Source of the DNA: JACVRN01 sp963715565
GTDB lineage: Bacteria > Acidobacteriota > Blastocatellia > Pyrinomonadales > Pyrinomonadaceae
Assembly: GCA_963715565.1 (NCBI GenBank)
Contig: OY970256.1
Span: forward strand, 4,650,001-4,714,000
DNA length: 64,000 bases
Reading direction: 5' to 3'
The notes beneath the pieces are model-generated. The model did no database searches. It worked only from the letters and a program-made list of their open reading frames with translations, and was not told the DNA's origin. Position 1 is the stretch's first letter. Each line of letters starts with the position of its first letter. A program made the translations under genes and the position numbers. Below, one piece after another: positions 18,058 to 25,980 of the stretch.

Positions 18058-18771
18058 GTGATCGTTATCTTCGCCAGCCGTTACGACCAGAGCGCCGCTT
18101 CTCTGATGGCGCGCTGGGCCGCTCACGACGCCAGCCTGCTTACCTGCGACGATCTGTCTGTAAGCGGCTGGCGTCATTATTTGAGTTCGGCAGAAGCCTC
18201 TACGGCAGTTGTCGGCGGGCGCGTCTGTGCGGTCGAAGAGATTGAGGGGGTGTTGATTCGCTGGCCCGGCGTATTTGCACAGGAGCTGACGCAGATTACC
18301 GCCGCAGACCGCAGCTACGTTGCCGGGGAGATGATGTCATTTCTGGTTTCGTGGTTCTCAAGTCTGAGGTGTCCTGTCGTCAACCGCCCGTCGCCGGTCA
18401 ATCTGGCAGGGCCAGCATGGCGTCAGGAACAATGGACACACGCCGCCGCGCGGCTCGGCATTCCGGTGCGCCCCTTTCACCGTCGCGTCTCGAATAATCC
18501 AGACCATCAGCATCAGGAAGATGCGCCAACTGCGAATCCTGCGACCGTCACGGTGGTCGGCCAGAGTTGTTTCGGTGAGGTTGATGAAAAGCTCTTGAAG
18601 CAGGCCGTGCAACTGGCCGAAGCCGCCGGAGTTTCGCTGCTTCAAGTCTCTTTCAGCGGGCCGGAAGCAGGCTCGTTTTTCACGGGCGCTGACCTCTTGC
18701 CCGCTCTCACCGACGAGACGGCTGACGCCGCGCTCGAACTCATACTGAGAGGCGGGGCGAAATTTTCCTGA
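18058..18771 (+). CDS. ATP-grasp-like paralog lacking the ATP-binding core
   Basis: 237 aa from GTG 18058 (MIVIFASRYDQS...). A frame open from 17980 would start inside a hairpin. Read beside the next gene, it looks like a shortened paralog. LIRWPGVF matches YIRPFDSR. SFLVSWFSSLRCPVVNRPS matches LLSWAESTPAFVVNRPS. Its LAEAAGVSLLQVSF matches LAAALGMAVAGVDL. Missing is the central lobe of about 90 residues with the ATP-binding lysines. The metal-binding FEANP of the partner is replaced here by FTGADL. I infer a non-catalytic subunit pairing with the 18805 ligase. His-rich NPDHQHQED marks the deletion point. The alignment is by eye. Confidence 0.72.
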   Translation: MIVIFASRYDQSAASLMARWAAHDASLLTCDDLSVSGWRHYLSSAEASTAVVGGRVCAVEEIEGVLIRWPGVFAQELTQITAADRSYVAGEMMSFLVSWFSSLRCPVVNRPSPVNLAGPAWRQEQWTHAAARLGIPVRPFHRRVSNNPDHQHQEDAPTANPATVTVVGQSCFGEVDEKLLKQAVQLAEAAGVSLLQVSFSGPEAGSFFTGADLLPALTDETADAALELILRGGAKFS

Positions 18772-18804
18772 GCTTGATTTTCTTCAGGTTCGCGTACGAC
18801 ACGT

Positions 18805-19731
18805 ATGATCCTGCTCTGGGGACACGCCAGCGACGCCGCGCTGCAAGCGGTTTATCAATCGCTCTATCAACTGGGCGTCAAGATAGCGTTCTACGACCAG
18901 CGCCTCGTGCTCGACACGGAAATTCATCTGGTCGTAGACGCGTTGGTCGGCGGCACGCTGCGCGTCAAAGACGAGCAGGTTGACCTTGGTGAAATATCTG
19001 CCGCCTACATACGCCCGTTCGATTCTCGCTGGTTGCCGCAGATTGAGCGCGCAGGCGCTGACAGCCCCGAATCGCTACACGCCCTCAAGATTGAAGATGC
19101 CTTGCTCTCGTGGGCCGAATCGACGCCCGCCTTCGTCGTCAATCGCCCGTCTGCGATAGCGACCAACAGCTCCAAGCCTGACCAGGCGACACGGATTCGC
19201 GCACACGGGTTCGACATCCCCGAAACTCTCGTCACCACAGACCCGCAGGCCGCAGAGGCGTTTCTGGAAAAGCACGGCAATGTCATCTACAAGTCAATCA
19301 GCGCCGCGCGCAGCGTCGTCTCGCGTCTGGGTCCGGAGCAGTTGAGTTATTTGAATGACATCAAGTGGTGTCCGACCCAGTTTCAACAATACATTCCGGG
19401 CAACGATTACAGAGTCCACGTCGTCGGCGATGAAACTTTCGCTTGCGAGATAATCTCTGACGCGGACGACTACAGGTTTGCGCTCGACCAGCAGGCAGAG
19501 GTCAAGCTCCGCGCTTATGATTTGCCTGACGAGGTCGCCGTGCGGTGTCGCCGCTTGGCAGCCGCGCTGGGGATGGCAGTGGCAGGCGTTGACTTGCGCT
19601 GCACGCCTGACGGCAGGTGGTTCTGTTTTGAGGCCAACCCGGTCGCCGGATTCACTTACTATCAGGAAGCCTCCAATCACCGTATTGATGACGCGATTGC
19701 ACGCTTGCTCGTAGCGGGCGCGAACGCCTGA
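18805..19731 (+). CDS. RimK-type ATP-grasp ligase
   Basis: 308 aa. The N-terminal pre-ATP-grasp domain spans residues 1-115 (MILLWGHASDAALQAVYQSL). The ATP-grasp lobes follow, with NVIYKSISAARSVVSR (nucleotide-binding Lys about 168), FQQYIPGNDYRVHVVGDETF, and the metal-binding GVDLRC...WFCFEANPVAGFTYY near the C-terminus. Family members join a carboxylate to an amine, thiol or hydroxyl through an acyl-phosphate. Some, such as MvdC/MvdD and PsnB, modify ribosomal peptides (graspetides). The substrate here is unknown; the operon context points to a protein or peptide. It lies 33 bases after the degenerate paralog and ends at a convergent palindrome. Confidence 0.88.
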   Translation: MILLWGHASDAALQAVYQSLYQLGVKIAFYDQRLVLDTEIHLVVDALVGGTLRVKDEQVDLGEISAAYIRPFDSRWLPQIERAGADSPESLHALKIEDALLSWAESTPAFVVNRPSAIATNSSKPDQATRIRAHGFDIPETLVTTDPQAAEAFLEKHGNVIYKSISAARSVVSRLGPEQLSYLNDIKWCPTQFQQYIPGNDYRVHVVGDETFACEIISDADDYRFALDQQAEVKLRAYDLPDEVAVRCRRLAAALGMAVAGVDLRCTPDGRWFCFEANPVAGFTYYQEASNHRIDDAIARLLVAGANA

Positions 19732-19754
19732 CAAATTTATGAAAGACGGATTCA

Positions 19755-19883
19755 AACAGGGATGGACAGGATAGACAGGATGAAAAGAGATTTAATCATT
19801 GATTCATTTCTTCATTGATTCAATGAAACAATGAACCGATGATTCATTTTTCCTTTATCCTGTCTATCCTGTCCATCCCTGTT
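19755..19883. repeat. Palindrome of GGATGGACA/GGATAGACA units between convergent operons
   Basis: 27-bp perfect arms (19755-19781 and 19857-19883) made of near-tandem ACAGGGATGG/ACAGGATAG units. The loop holds a second, smaller palindrome related to 2357-2412. It lies between the stops of the ATP-grasp (+) and LanC-like (-) genes and probably terminates both. Confidence 0.85.
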
Positions 19884-19899
19884 AATTTCTTTCTTCGTC

Positions 19900-21159
19900 T
19901 TAATCTGACCCGCTACTGTCAGGCAAGACCATTAGCAGCGACGGCACGGCCTGCGCGTCGTGAAGACGCAGGTAGAAATAGCCAATTCCCGCCAGCCCTG
20001 GCATCAGCCCCGGCGTCTCCGCTCCACCGGGCGCGCCGCAGGGCCACGGCAAGTTACCCCTCCGGTAACGCTCAATCCCCAGTTGCCCAACACGCGCGGC
20101 TGCCGCTTTATGCGCCTCATCTCCGAGCACGCGATTCGCGTAGAGCAACACATCGGCGCAACCCGTCAGGCCGTCGCCTATAGAAAAGTTTTCCCGCGCC
20201 GTCCGGGAAGATAAACCGGACAGGACTTCAGTGATTGCTCGCAGCGCGGCCTGTGCTTCATGTAGATAAACCTGCTCGCCCAGAAGCTCGAAGGCGCGCA
20301 ATCTTGCCAGCCCGATTCCGGCAGCGCCATCGGACCACGAGAGCGACCTCGCGAAGAAGACCGCGTCGTCTAATCTTTGCCGCTCGGATTGAAAAGCTTG
20401 CTCCGCCGCGTGGCGAAAATTTTCCTGCCCCGTCGCATGATGGAGTTCAAGAAGCGCACGGGCTATTCCGGCCATGCCGTGCGCGAACCCGATTCCCGGA
20501 TGCATGCCTTGCTCAAGTTGATACACGCCTTGTTCAAGTCGATGCGCGTCTTGCTCAAGCGCGCCCGCTCTTGAAGCAGCAGCACTTTCACCGACCGCTT
20601 CCACTAAATGTTCGCCGTGCCTGATGGCCGTCTCCAACAGAAAATCTTCAGGCTGCCTGCGATGAAGTTTGAGCAGCGCAGGGATTGTGCCCGCGCTGCC
20701 GGAAACAACGCCGGTGCTTTGCCGCGCGGGGTCGTCTTTGCAGATCTCTTCCAGTATGAGCAGGGCCATCGCGGCGAACTTCCGCATGTCAAAAATTTCG
20801 GACAGCTCGACCAGCACGTAAGCGATGCCGGTGAGGCCCGTATAAAAGCCTGTGCGCGCGGTTGGTGGAAAATCATCAAGGCGCGCGAGCGCCTGGCGGA
20901 TAGCGCCTTCGGCTGTCATGCGGAATATTTTTTCGCCGGTCGAACGATAAAGACGCGCCAGGAATGCTGCGATGCCGCTCGTCCCGCCGTACAGCTCCGG
21001 GCCACAGGCGCGATGCGCTGTCACGGTTGCGCCGCGCGTCAATTCCACAGCCTGCGCGCCCACCCAGTTGCAACGCCGTCCAGCCCAGATCGCGTCACGA
21101 CAGAGCCGCGCGCCGATGAAATCCGCCGTCTCTAAAAAAGTTTCCTGCGACTCGCTCAT
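19900..21159 (-). CDS. LanC-like cyclase homolog with degenerate zinc site
   Basis: 419 aa. It has the seven Gly-rich barrel repeats of LanC: YGGTSGIAAFL, FYTGLTGIAYVL, VSGSAGTIPALL, GFAHGMAGIARALLEL, SWSDGAAGIGLARL, SIGDGLTGCADVLL and PGLAGIGYFYLRL. In zinc-dependent LanC proteins such as NisC the ligands are the Cys of SWCxG and the Cys-His of CHG. Here these read SWSDG and GDG, so all three are absent; only the His of the AHG motif remains. Class III lanthipeptide cyclase domains also lack these ligands, so loss does not exclude ring formation. Three 21-bp units encode a LEQ(D/G)-type repeat near residues 200-218. The ATG overlaps the stop of the HopA1-family gene (ATGA). Confidence 0.9.
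   Translation of the reverse strand: MSESQETFLETADFIGARLCRDAIWAGRRCNWVGAQAVELTRGATVTAHRACGPELYGGTSGIAAFLARLYRSTGEKIFRMTAEGAIRQALARLDDFPPTARTGFYTGLTGIAYVLVELSEIFDMRKFAAMALLILEEICKDDPARQSTGVVSGSAGTIPALLKLHRRQPEDFLLETAIRHGEHLVEAVGESAAASRAGALEQDAHRLEQGVYQLEQGMHPGIGFAHGMAGIARALLELHHATGQENFRHAAEQAFQSERQRLDDAVFFARSLSWSDGAAGIGLARLRAFELLGEQVYLHEAQAALRAITEVLSGLSSRTARENFSIGDGLTGCADVLLYANRVLGDEAHKAAAARVGQLGIERYRRGNLPWPCGAPGGAETPGLMPGLAGIGYFYLRLHDAQAVPSLLMVLPDSSGSD
20506..20568. repeat. Three 21-bp tandem units inside the LanC-like gene
   Basis: Units 20506-20526, 20527-20547 and 20548-20568 share the core CTTG(C/T)TCAAG. They encode three heptads of the type LEQ-G/D-x-x-x in an insertion just before the GFAHG motif, which suggests recent slippage expansion in a surface loop. 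Confidence 0.8.
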
Positions 21160-22199
21160 CTCAAATCGTCTTCCGCCGCAAGCGAAAATTCGTATTCGTC
21201 GGTTGAGCCCGGATTGAGGTATGCGTGTTCAAGACTCAGACCGTTCAGCTCAAACTGCTTGACGATTTCCGCCAGCCGCTCGTCGTCCGTTTGCAGCTTT
21301 AACTCGTAAGCGTTGCAGATGCCCTGTGCGAGGATGCGACAGCGTTGCTGGCCGAAGCTCTCTCCGTTGCCCGGTTCTTCGGCAAGCCCGAGCCCTGCGG
21401 CCAGCTCTTTGCTGAACAGGGGCGTATCGGGCGCGAGATGATTTTCCACTTCACGGTACACGTCCGCTAAAAGATGCGCAGCTAGACGGTAAAATCTTTT
21501 GTTGAGATAGAGCACGGCGGCGTCTGCGCGCGTGTAAGCCGCAGGGTCGTTCAGACATTTAAGACGGAACGCTATTTGAAAACGATTGAGCCGTTTGGTG
21601 AGCAAGCTGACGAGAGTTTTCGCTCCCTGAGCTTTGACGTTCCAGTAGAATCTGAGCAGCCCGTGGTCGTCCTGTTGGTCCGTGATGGCTTCACCGTAAA
21701 TGTAATAAAAGCCCGGATGCATCGTCTTCGATTCCTTCGGCCAACGGATGCTGACCGTCCCGCCTTCCACCAGCGCCGCGTCGTCGTGCGAGACGAATTC
21801 GCCAGCCGCGCCTAGGCGAATCAGGCCGTTCTTTTCGACGATGAAATGGCCTGTCGGCAAACTGCGAAGTATCAACCAGCCCGGATCCAGATATTCGCGG
21901 CTCGTGTTGGCTTCGGAAAGCTCGCTCATAAAGCGCTCGTCGGGCGTAGGGTAAAGCGGCTCGTCCGTCACACGGCCTGCGAACTTGCGGCTGTAGCAAT
22001 CCAGATAAAGTCGTCGGCCCAGATGCTGCATGAGCGGGTTTTGTTCCGTGGCTTCAGGCGTAGCTTGCGTCTCTTCGGCAGAGATAATTTTTCCGGCCAG
22101 CGAAAACTGTCGCGGCGAAAGAATTTTCACGGCCCGAACTATTTCCAGAAGCTCTACGCTTAGCTGTTCCCGCATAAAACTTTCAAGTGCTCCGCGCAC
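21156..22199 (-). CDS. HopA1-family (T3SS effector-like) protein, probable phospho-Ser/Thr lyase
   Basis: 347 aa. Family hallmarks read clearly: LSEANTSREYLDPGW, GHFIVEKNGL, IRWPKESKTMHPGFYYIYG, LLRFYWNVKAQGAKTLV, KCLNDPAAYTRADAAVLY, and GLGLAEEPGNGESFGQQRCR. HopA1-family proteins act as the phospho-elimination lyase in class V lanthipeptide (LanY) and thioamitide (TvaD) pathways. There they work with an APH-type kinase, which here is the immediately upstream, overlapping gene. No secretion system is nearby, so an effector role is unlikely. The start may be GTG 22199 (17-base overlap with the kinase) or ATG 22175. It is translationally linked to the LanC-like gene downstream. Confidence 0.9.
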   Translation of the reverse strand: MRGALESFMREQLSVELLEIVRAVKILSPRQFSLAGKIISAEETQATPEATEQNPLMQHLGRRLYLDCYSRKFAGRVTDEPLYPTPDERFMSELSEANTSREYLDPGWLILRSLPTGHFIVEKNGLIRLGAAGEFVSHDDAALVEGGTVSIRWPKESKTMHPGFYYIYGEAITDQQDDHGLLRFYWNVKAQGAKTLVSLLTKRLNRFQIAFRLKCLNDPAAYTRADAAVLYLNKRFYRLAAHLLADVYREVENHLAPDTPLFSKELAAGLGLAEEPGNGESFGQQRCRILAQGICNAYELKLQTDDERLAEIVKQFELNGLSLEHAYLNPGSTDEYEFSLAAEDDLR

Positions 22200-23289
22200 C
22201 CAGCAACTCTTCTGCGGCCTTCCCCGGATTTTTCAAAATGCCCGAGCTTACTTCGAGCAGGCGCAAAGCCTGCGGGGAGACCTGTGGTGAAAACTGCACG
22301 TATTCATAAGCGGATTGAATCATGCGCGCCGCCGCGTACCGCAAACATCGCTCAAACAACTCGCGCTCGCTTCCGGCTTCAACACCGCGCGCCTCAACAT
22401 AATTTTTCCAGAACGAACGGAGCGCAGCCTCCGCTCCGTTAAGCTGACGGTTGAGAGCGTCTAGGTCGTGCGCTGTATGTGTTTCAGCATTGACGGGAGC
22501 GTACATGATGGCGGCGGATAAGTAAGCTTGAATGAGAGAGCCTATGTCCCACGCGGAATCGCCAATATCGGCCAGCTCCCAATCAACTATTTTAAGGCTT
22601 AACTCGTGCTCTCGTGCGCCCGAAACGAGAAGACAATTTTCCCATCGCATGTCGCCGTGCATCAGCGCGTCTCTGAGCCAGCCCGCGCGAAGCTCATCCA
22701 ACGCCTGTCGCAGCTCAGTAGATTCTTCAACCGCGTCAAAGAGCTGCGAGGTGGCCCGGCTCAGTTCCTTGAAAGGATGTGAGTTTCGCATGTCGGCGGA
22801 CAAAATCCATGGAACCTGTCCGGGGAAGATAGCGCTCTGCGGGCTATCCTTGAGCCTCTCTACGGGCTCGCGGTGATAAGCGCCCCAGACCGCGCCCAAG
22901 CTGCCGGCCACCTCTTCTGAAAATTGTCCCACGCGCCGGAAATACTCATATAGATTTTCGCTCTCCGGTATCAGCTCCGTAATGAGCACGTGGCGTTGGA
23001 GGTCGTACCAGTGAAACTCCGGCATCAGCGGAGCAAGCGGGGCGAAATCCGCGTCGTTGCGTGCGAGCCAGTAACAGGCGGCCTCGCACTGTAGCATGGC
23101 AATCTTTTGCTCGTTCCAGTGCTGGACCTGCTTGACGAAATAGCTCTGGCGACGCTTGCGCACGACCTTGAAATTGCGGTTGCGGCCACTGACATCCATT
23201 ACCAGAAAATCGCCATCTACGACCGACTCGCTTGAGACAAATCCTTTCGCTATCAGGTAGTGGCAGATGTTGCTAGTTGTCAGCAGCAT
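22183..23289 (-). CDS. APH-type phosphotransferase, probable LanK/TvaC-like peptide kinase
   Basis: 368 aa from ATG 23289 (MLLTTSNICHYLIAKGFV). The frame is open to 23370, but a TATAAT -10 lies inside that extension at 23353-23358, so the shorter start is favoured. The N-terminal block VVDGDFLVMDVSGRNRNFKVV and the kinase lysine in SYFVKQVQ are typical of this branch. The catalytic loop is LMHGDMRWENCLL (HGDxxxxN) and the metal-binding Asp is in KIVDWELADIG. Relatives phosphorylate Ser/Thr of a precursor peptide so that the HopA1-family lyase can eliminate phosphate. A small-molecule kinase role is possible but less likely next to HopA1 and LanC homologs. Confidence 0.87.
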   Translation of the reverse strand: MLLTTSNICHYLIAKGFVSSESVVDGDFLVMDVSGRNRNFKVVRKRRQSYFVKQVQHWNEQKIAMLQCEAACYWLARNDADFAPLAPLMPEFHWYDLQRHVLITELIPESENLYEYFRRVGQFSEEVAGSLGAVWGAYHREPVERLKDSPQSAIFPGQVPWILSADMRNSHPFKELSRATSQLFDAVEESTELRQALDELRAGWLRDALMHGDMRWENCLLVSGAREHELSLKIVDWELADIGDSAWDIGSLIQAYLSAAIMYAPVNAETHTAHDLDALNRQLNGAEAALRSFWKNYVEARGVEAGSERELFERCLRYAAARMIQSAYEYVQFSPQVSPQALRLLEVSSGILKNPGKAAEELLGARST

Positions 23290-23352
23290 GATTTTTAAGA
23301 AGTGAGTGCGGCCCAGGCGAGAGAAGAGGCCGCAATATTTCCAGCGCAAAGA

Positions 23353-23358
23353 ATTATA
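23353..23358 (-). promoter_or_regulatory. Extended -10 promoter of the kinase-HopA1-LanC operon
   Basis: On the minus strand TGC-TATAAT, a perfect -10 with the extended TGn motif. No good -35 is seen. Transcription would begin near 23346, about 57 nt before the kinase ATG. Confidence 0.5.
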
Positions 23359-23512
23359 GCACGCTCGCACTGCACTATTGAGACGAAGGACAGGCGCGAT
23401 AAATAATCATTGACCGGACCAATAGAGCAGGCATATCATTTCTGGCAAGACACCCCCAGACAACCCGGCACTTCTATACGACCACGCCCCGACCTGTTGA
23501 AAAGGAGTTACC

Positions 23513-24142
23513 ATGCGACAGATAAGATTCTGTATTCTCCTTGTCCTGCTCATCTCACTATTCACGAGTAGCTCTATTTCGGGTCAAAAGCGAAATCGCT
23601 CTCGCATCGCACCGAAAACATTTACGGATGATCTGACGGTTTCCACCATTCCGGCAAAGCGCGCCTTCTCTCACAATGAGAAGATCGAGTGGCAGTATGA
23701 CAACGTTAAAGACATCACGGTCGTCAATCTGGACAAGATGTGGGTCGGCCCACACTTCCGCCTCTCCGCGTACTTTGGCTGCTATGGTCAGGGGTGCGAC
23801 AGGAGCAAGCCGTCATACGTACGCATCTTTCTCAAGACCTCTTCTTCAACAGGCTGGCGGCTCGGCAAAACGACCCCGGTGGTCATTCGCGCAGGGGGAC
23901 GTCTGAAACGAGTCCAGCCTGAATACGAACGAGAGGTCCAGCCTGCAAAATTTATAGGCGGCTCAACCTATGGTCCCTACTACGCAGAGTATTTGAAGTT
24001 CGATCTCTCGACCCGCGCCTTTCTCTATCTGGTGAACTCGCAGGCAGTAGAGATGCAGGTCGGCAGAGAAGGTTTGAAGTTCACTGAAAACCAGATGGAA
24101 GCACTGCGTGATTTGGCGAGCCGTTTACCCGGACAGCCATAA
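23513..24142 (+). CDS. Secreted protein of unknown function
   Basis: 209 aa, with a signal peptide at residues 1-24 (ILLVLLISLFTSSSISG). AAGGAG lies 7 bases before the ATG. The mature part is basic and beta-rich, with an FGCYGQGCDR segment whose two Cys could form a disulfide. No family recognised. It is divergent from the kinase gene with 223 bases between the starts, so it may share a regulatory region with the RiPP-like operon; a functional link is speculative. Confidence 0.8.
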   Translation: MRQIRFCILLVLLISLFTSSSISGQKRNRSRIAPKTFTDDLTVSTIPAKRAFSHNEKIEWQYDNVKDITVVNLDKMWVGPHFRLSAYFGCYGQGCDRSKPSYVRIFLKTSSSTGWRLGKTTPVVIRAGGRLKRVQPEYEREVQPAKFIGGSTYGPYYAEYLKFDLSTRAFLYLVNSQAVEMQVGREGLKFTENQMEALRDLASRLPGQP

Positions 24143-24197
24143 ACGGCGCAGAGCGCCGCGCTGCTCCGTGCGCCTCACAACTCATTAGTTGACTTCC

Positions 24198-24410
24198 TTA
24201 GAAGCTGATGGAAAAGTCCCGTAGGGACTCTGATGTTTATAGTCGGCGCGCATCTCTAAGAATCAAGCTCCGTAGGAGCGTCATGTCGTGCATCCACGAC
24301 ATGACGCTCCTACGGAGCTTGATTCTTGAAAATGCGATGGAGCTATAAACATCCGCGCTCCTACGGAGCTACACAATCAGGACTTTTAGGACTTTTCCAT
24401 CAGCTTCTTA
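24198..24410. repeat. Repeat B element inside a 22-bp inverted repeat
   Basis: Outer arms 24198-24219 and 24389-24410 are perfect 22-bp complements (AAGCTGATGGAAAAGTCC core). Inside are three CTCCGTAGGAGCG-type units, one divergent GTCCCGTAGGGAC unit, and the ATGTTTATAG/CTATAAACAT boxes typical of element B. Here B is carried by a different outer palindrome from the A copies. The open frame that starts at 24326 begins in this repeat and is not a real start. Confidence 0.9.
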
Positions 24411-24421
24411 GAAGAGAAATT

Positions 24422-24796
24422 ATGAAGCTTATAGCAAATTTGCTGACGGCCTTTGTGGCGCTCTGTCACCTCGGATTCCTGGTGCTCGAAATGTTTTTTT
24501 GGGATCACCCGCTTGGTAGAGATATTTTCAAGATGACGCCCGAAGTCTCTGCCTCGTCGGCGGTGCTGGCGATGAATCAGGGGCTATACAACGGCTTTCT
24601 GGCCGCCGGGCTCGTCTGGGGAATATTAAAAGAGCGCCGAGACGTCAAGCTCTTTTTCCTGACCTGCGTAGTCATCGCGGGCATCTTCGGAGGCATCACG
24701 GCCAAACCGTCAATTCTGTTTACACAGGCGCTTCCGGGATTGATTGCCTTGGTGTGCGTCCTGATTAGCACGCGCGCGGACGGACACGCAGGATGA
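24422..24796 (+). CDS. DUF1304 family membrane protein
   Basis: 124 aa, four membrane helices. Family motifs include GFLVLEMFFWDHP near helix 1, NQGLYNGFLAAGLVWG in helix 2 and the GGITAKPSILFTQALPGLIAL segment. The cellular role of the family is unknown. I start at ATG 24422 (AGAAGAG upstream), because the longer frame from 24326 is repeat B sequence. First gene of a run of small plus-strand genes. Confidence 0.9.
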   Translation: MKLIANLLTAFVALCHLGFLVLEMFFWDHPLGRDIFKMTPEVSASSAVLAMNQGLYNGFLAAGLVWGILKERRDVKLFFLTCVVIAGIFGGITAKPSILFTQALPGLIALVCVLISTRADGHAG

Positions 24797-24806
24797 GGTA
24801 TCAAAC

Positions 24807-25298
24807 ATGCGAGACAACGAGACCGAGCTACCTGACATAGCGAAGATACTGGGTCAAGCCCTGCGACAGGTCGAGCCGCGACAGCAGCCTGTACTTCTGG
24901 CGGCGCTTGAGCGTATGGCTGCCAAGCGTTATCGCGAGTGGGCCGATGAGCATCCGGACCCGCAGGTCAAAGAAGGTCTGCTGGCTTGCGCCGAGCGCGA
25001 AGCGGAAATCGCGCGGCGTGTAGAGTCGCTTTACCCGAACGCCCACGCGATTCAAAACAAGCTGCTGGCGGATAATCCTGAGCTGCTGGATTTGAATCGC
25101 ACGCTCTTTGCGGGGCGGTCAATCAAAGACCAGTTCACGATGCAGGCACAGGGCGAGCGGGCCGGAGCCGCGGCCTGGAGCGCCTACGCGGCAGCCGCTT
25201 CCGAGCCAACGGCACGCGAGCTACTACAAAGTTGCAGCCCGTTGGAGGAAGCAAACGCTGAGTTCCTACAATCTTTGCTGAAGGCTTCAATCAGTTGA
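24807..25298 (+). CDS. Alpha-helical hypothetical protein
   Basis: 163 aa, almost entirely helical, soluble and acidic-basic mixed. It begins 10 bases after the DUF1304 stop. Its stop overlaps the TTG start of the GNAT gene (TTGA), so the three are probably co-transcribed. The repeated E-x-x-H-like spacing of ferritin-like proteins is not evident, although overall composition resembles small helical-bundle families. No function proposed. Confidence 0.75.
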   Translation: MRDNETELPDIAKILGQALRQVEPRQQPVLLAALERMAAKRYREWADEHPDPQVKEGLLACAEREAEIARRVESLYPNAHAIQNKLLADNPELLDLNRTLFAGRSIKDQFTMQAQGERAGAAAWSAYAAAASEPTARELLQSCSPLEEANAEFLQSLLKASIS

Positions 25299-25870
25299 CA
25301 GTCAAACGACCGCCATTCACACATCTTGAAACCGAAAGGTTAATCCTGCGGCGCTTTTCCGATGCTGATCTAGGGCTCTTTTATGCCTACGTCAATGATC
25401 CGCTGGTGGCCCGTTACCAGACATGGGATTCATACACGGAAGAGCAGGCTCGGGAGGCAATCGAGCGGCAGAAGATTCTTGAGCCGGGTCTGCCCGGTCA
25501 ACCTTTCATCTTTGCCGTCGAGCTGAAAGAGACAAAGACGCTCATCGGCCACGTCGCTTTAACCTTGAAGAAGGAGGACGAACAACAGGCCGAAATCGGC
25601 TTTACCTTCTCGCGCGAGTACCATGGAAAAGGTTTAGCCGCAGAGGCCGCGTCCTGCGTACTCGAATACACCTTCAACAGTCTGGGCTTGCATCGAATCA
25701 TCGCCGTCACAGATTGTGAGAATGAGAAGTCCGTGGCATTGCTCGGCAGGTTGGGGATGAGAAGAGAGGGTCATTTCATACAGAACATCTGGTTTAAGGG
25801 AAAGTGGGGCTCCGAGTATCTCTATGCTCTGCTGCGAGAAGAATGGCAGCGTCGTCACGCCGCCACATAA
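25295..25870 (+). CDS. GNAT-family N-acetyltransferase (RimJ/RimL type)
   Basis: 191 aa. Transfers acetyl from acetyl-CoA to an amine, either a protein N-terminus or a small molecule. It opens with TERLILRRFSDADLGLFYAYVNDP, the RimJ/RimL-type start. The acetyl-CoA loop is FSREYHGKGLAAEAASCVLEY, and the closing block is NEKSVALLGRLGMRREGHF. The start is TTG 25295, overlapping the previous stop. Its length is normal for the family. Substrate unknown. Confidence 0.92.
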   Translation: MTVKRPPFTHLETERLILRRFSDADLGLFYAYVNDPLVARYQTWDSYTEEQAREAIERQKILEPGLPGQPFIFAVELKETKTLIGHVALTLKKEDEQQAEIGFTFSREYHGKGLAAEAASCVLEYTFNSLGLHRIIAVTDCENEKSVALLGRLGMRREGHFIQNIWFKGKWGSEYLYALLREEWQRRHAAT

Positions 25871-25921
25871 CTCATTCTCAGCGTCCGCCTCTCTCTATAG
25901 CATTTCTTTCATCGTCATCTT
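25865..25921 (+). repeat. attC-like motif, copy after the GNAT gene
   Basis: CATAACTCATTCTCAGCG, then TATAGCATTTCTTTCATCGT. It overlaps the GNAT stop. A variant of the shared core T(A/G)ACAACTCATTCAA...CGGACGC...CTTTCATC. Confidence 0.55.
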
Positions 25922-25980
25922 GTCTCATAATATTGAACGCCCGTCGCGTGGGCCGTGTTAATGTGAGACGCCTTTCGAAT

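Noticed and set aside
24326..24421. N-terminal extension of the DUF1304 gene (YKHPRSYGA peptide)
   Set aside because: It is encoded by repeat B. The same peptide appears in a spurious frame at 42406-42858, and a proper start follows at 24422.
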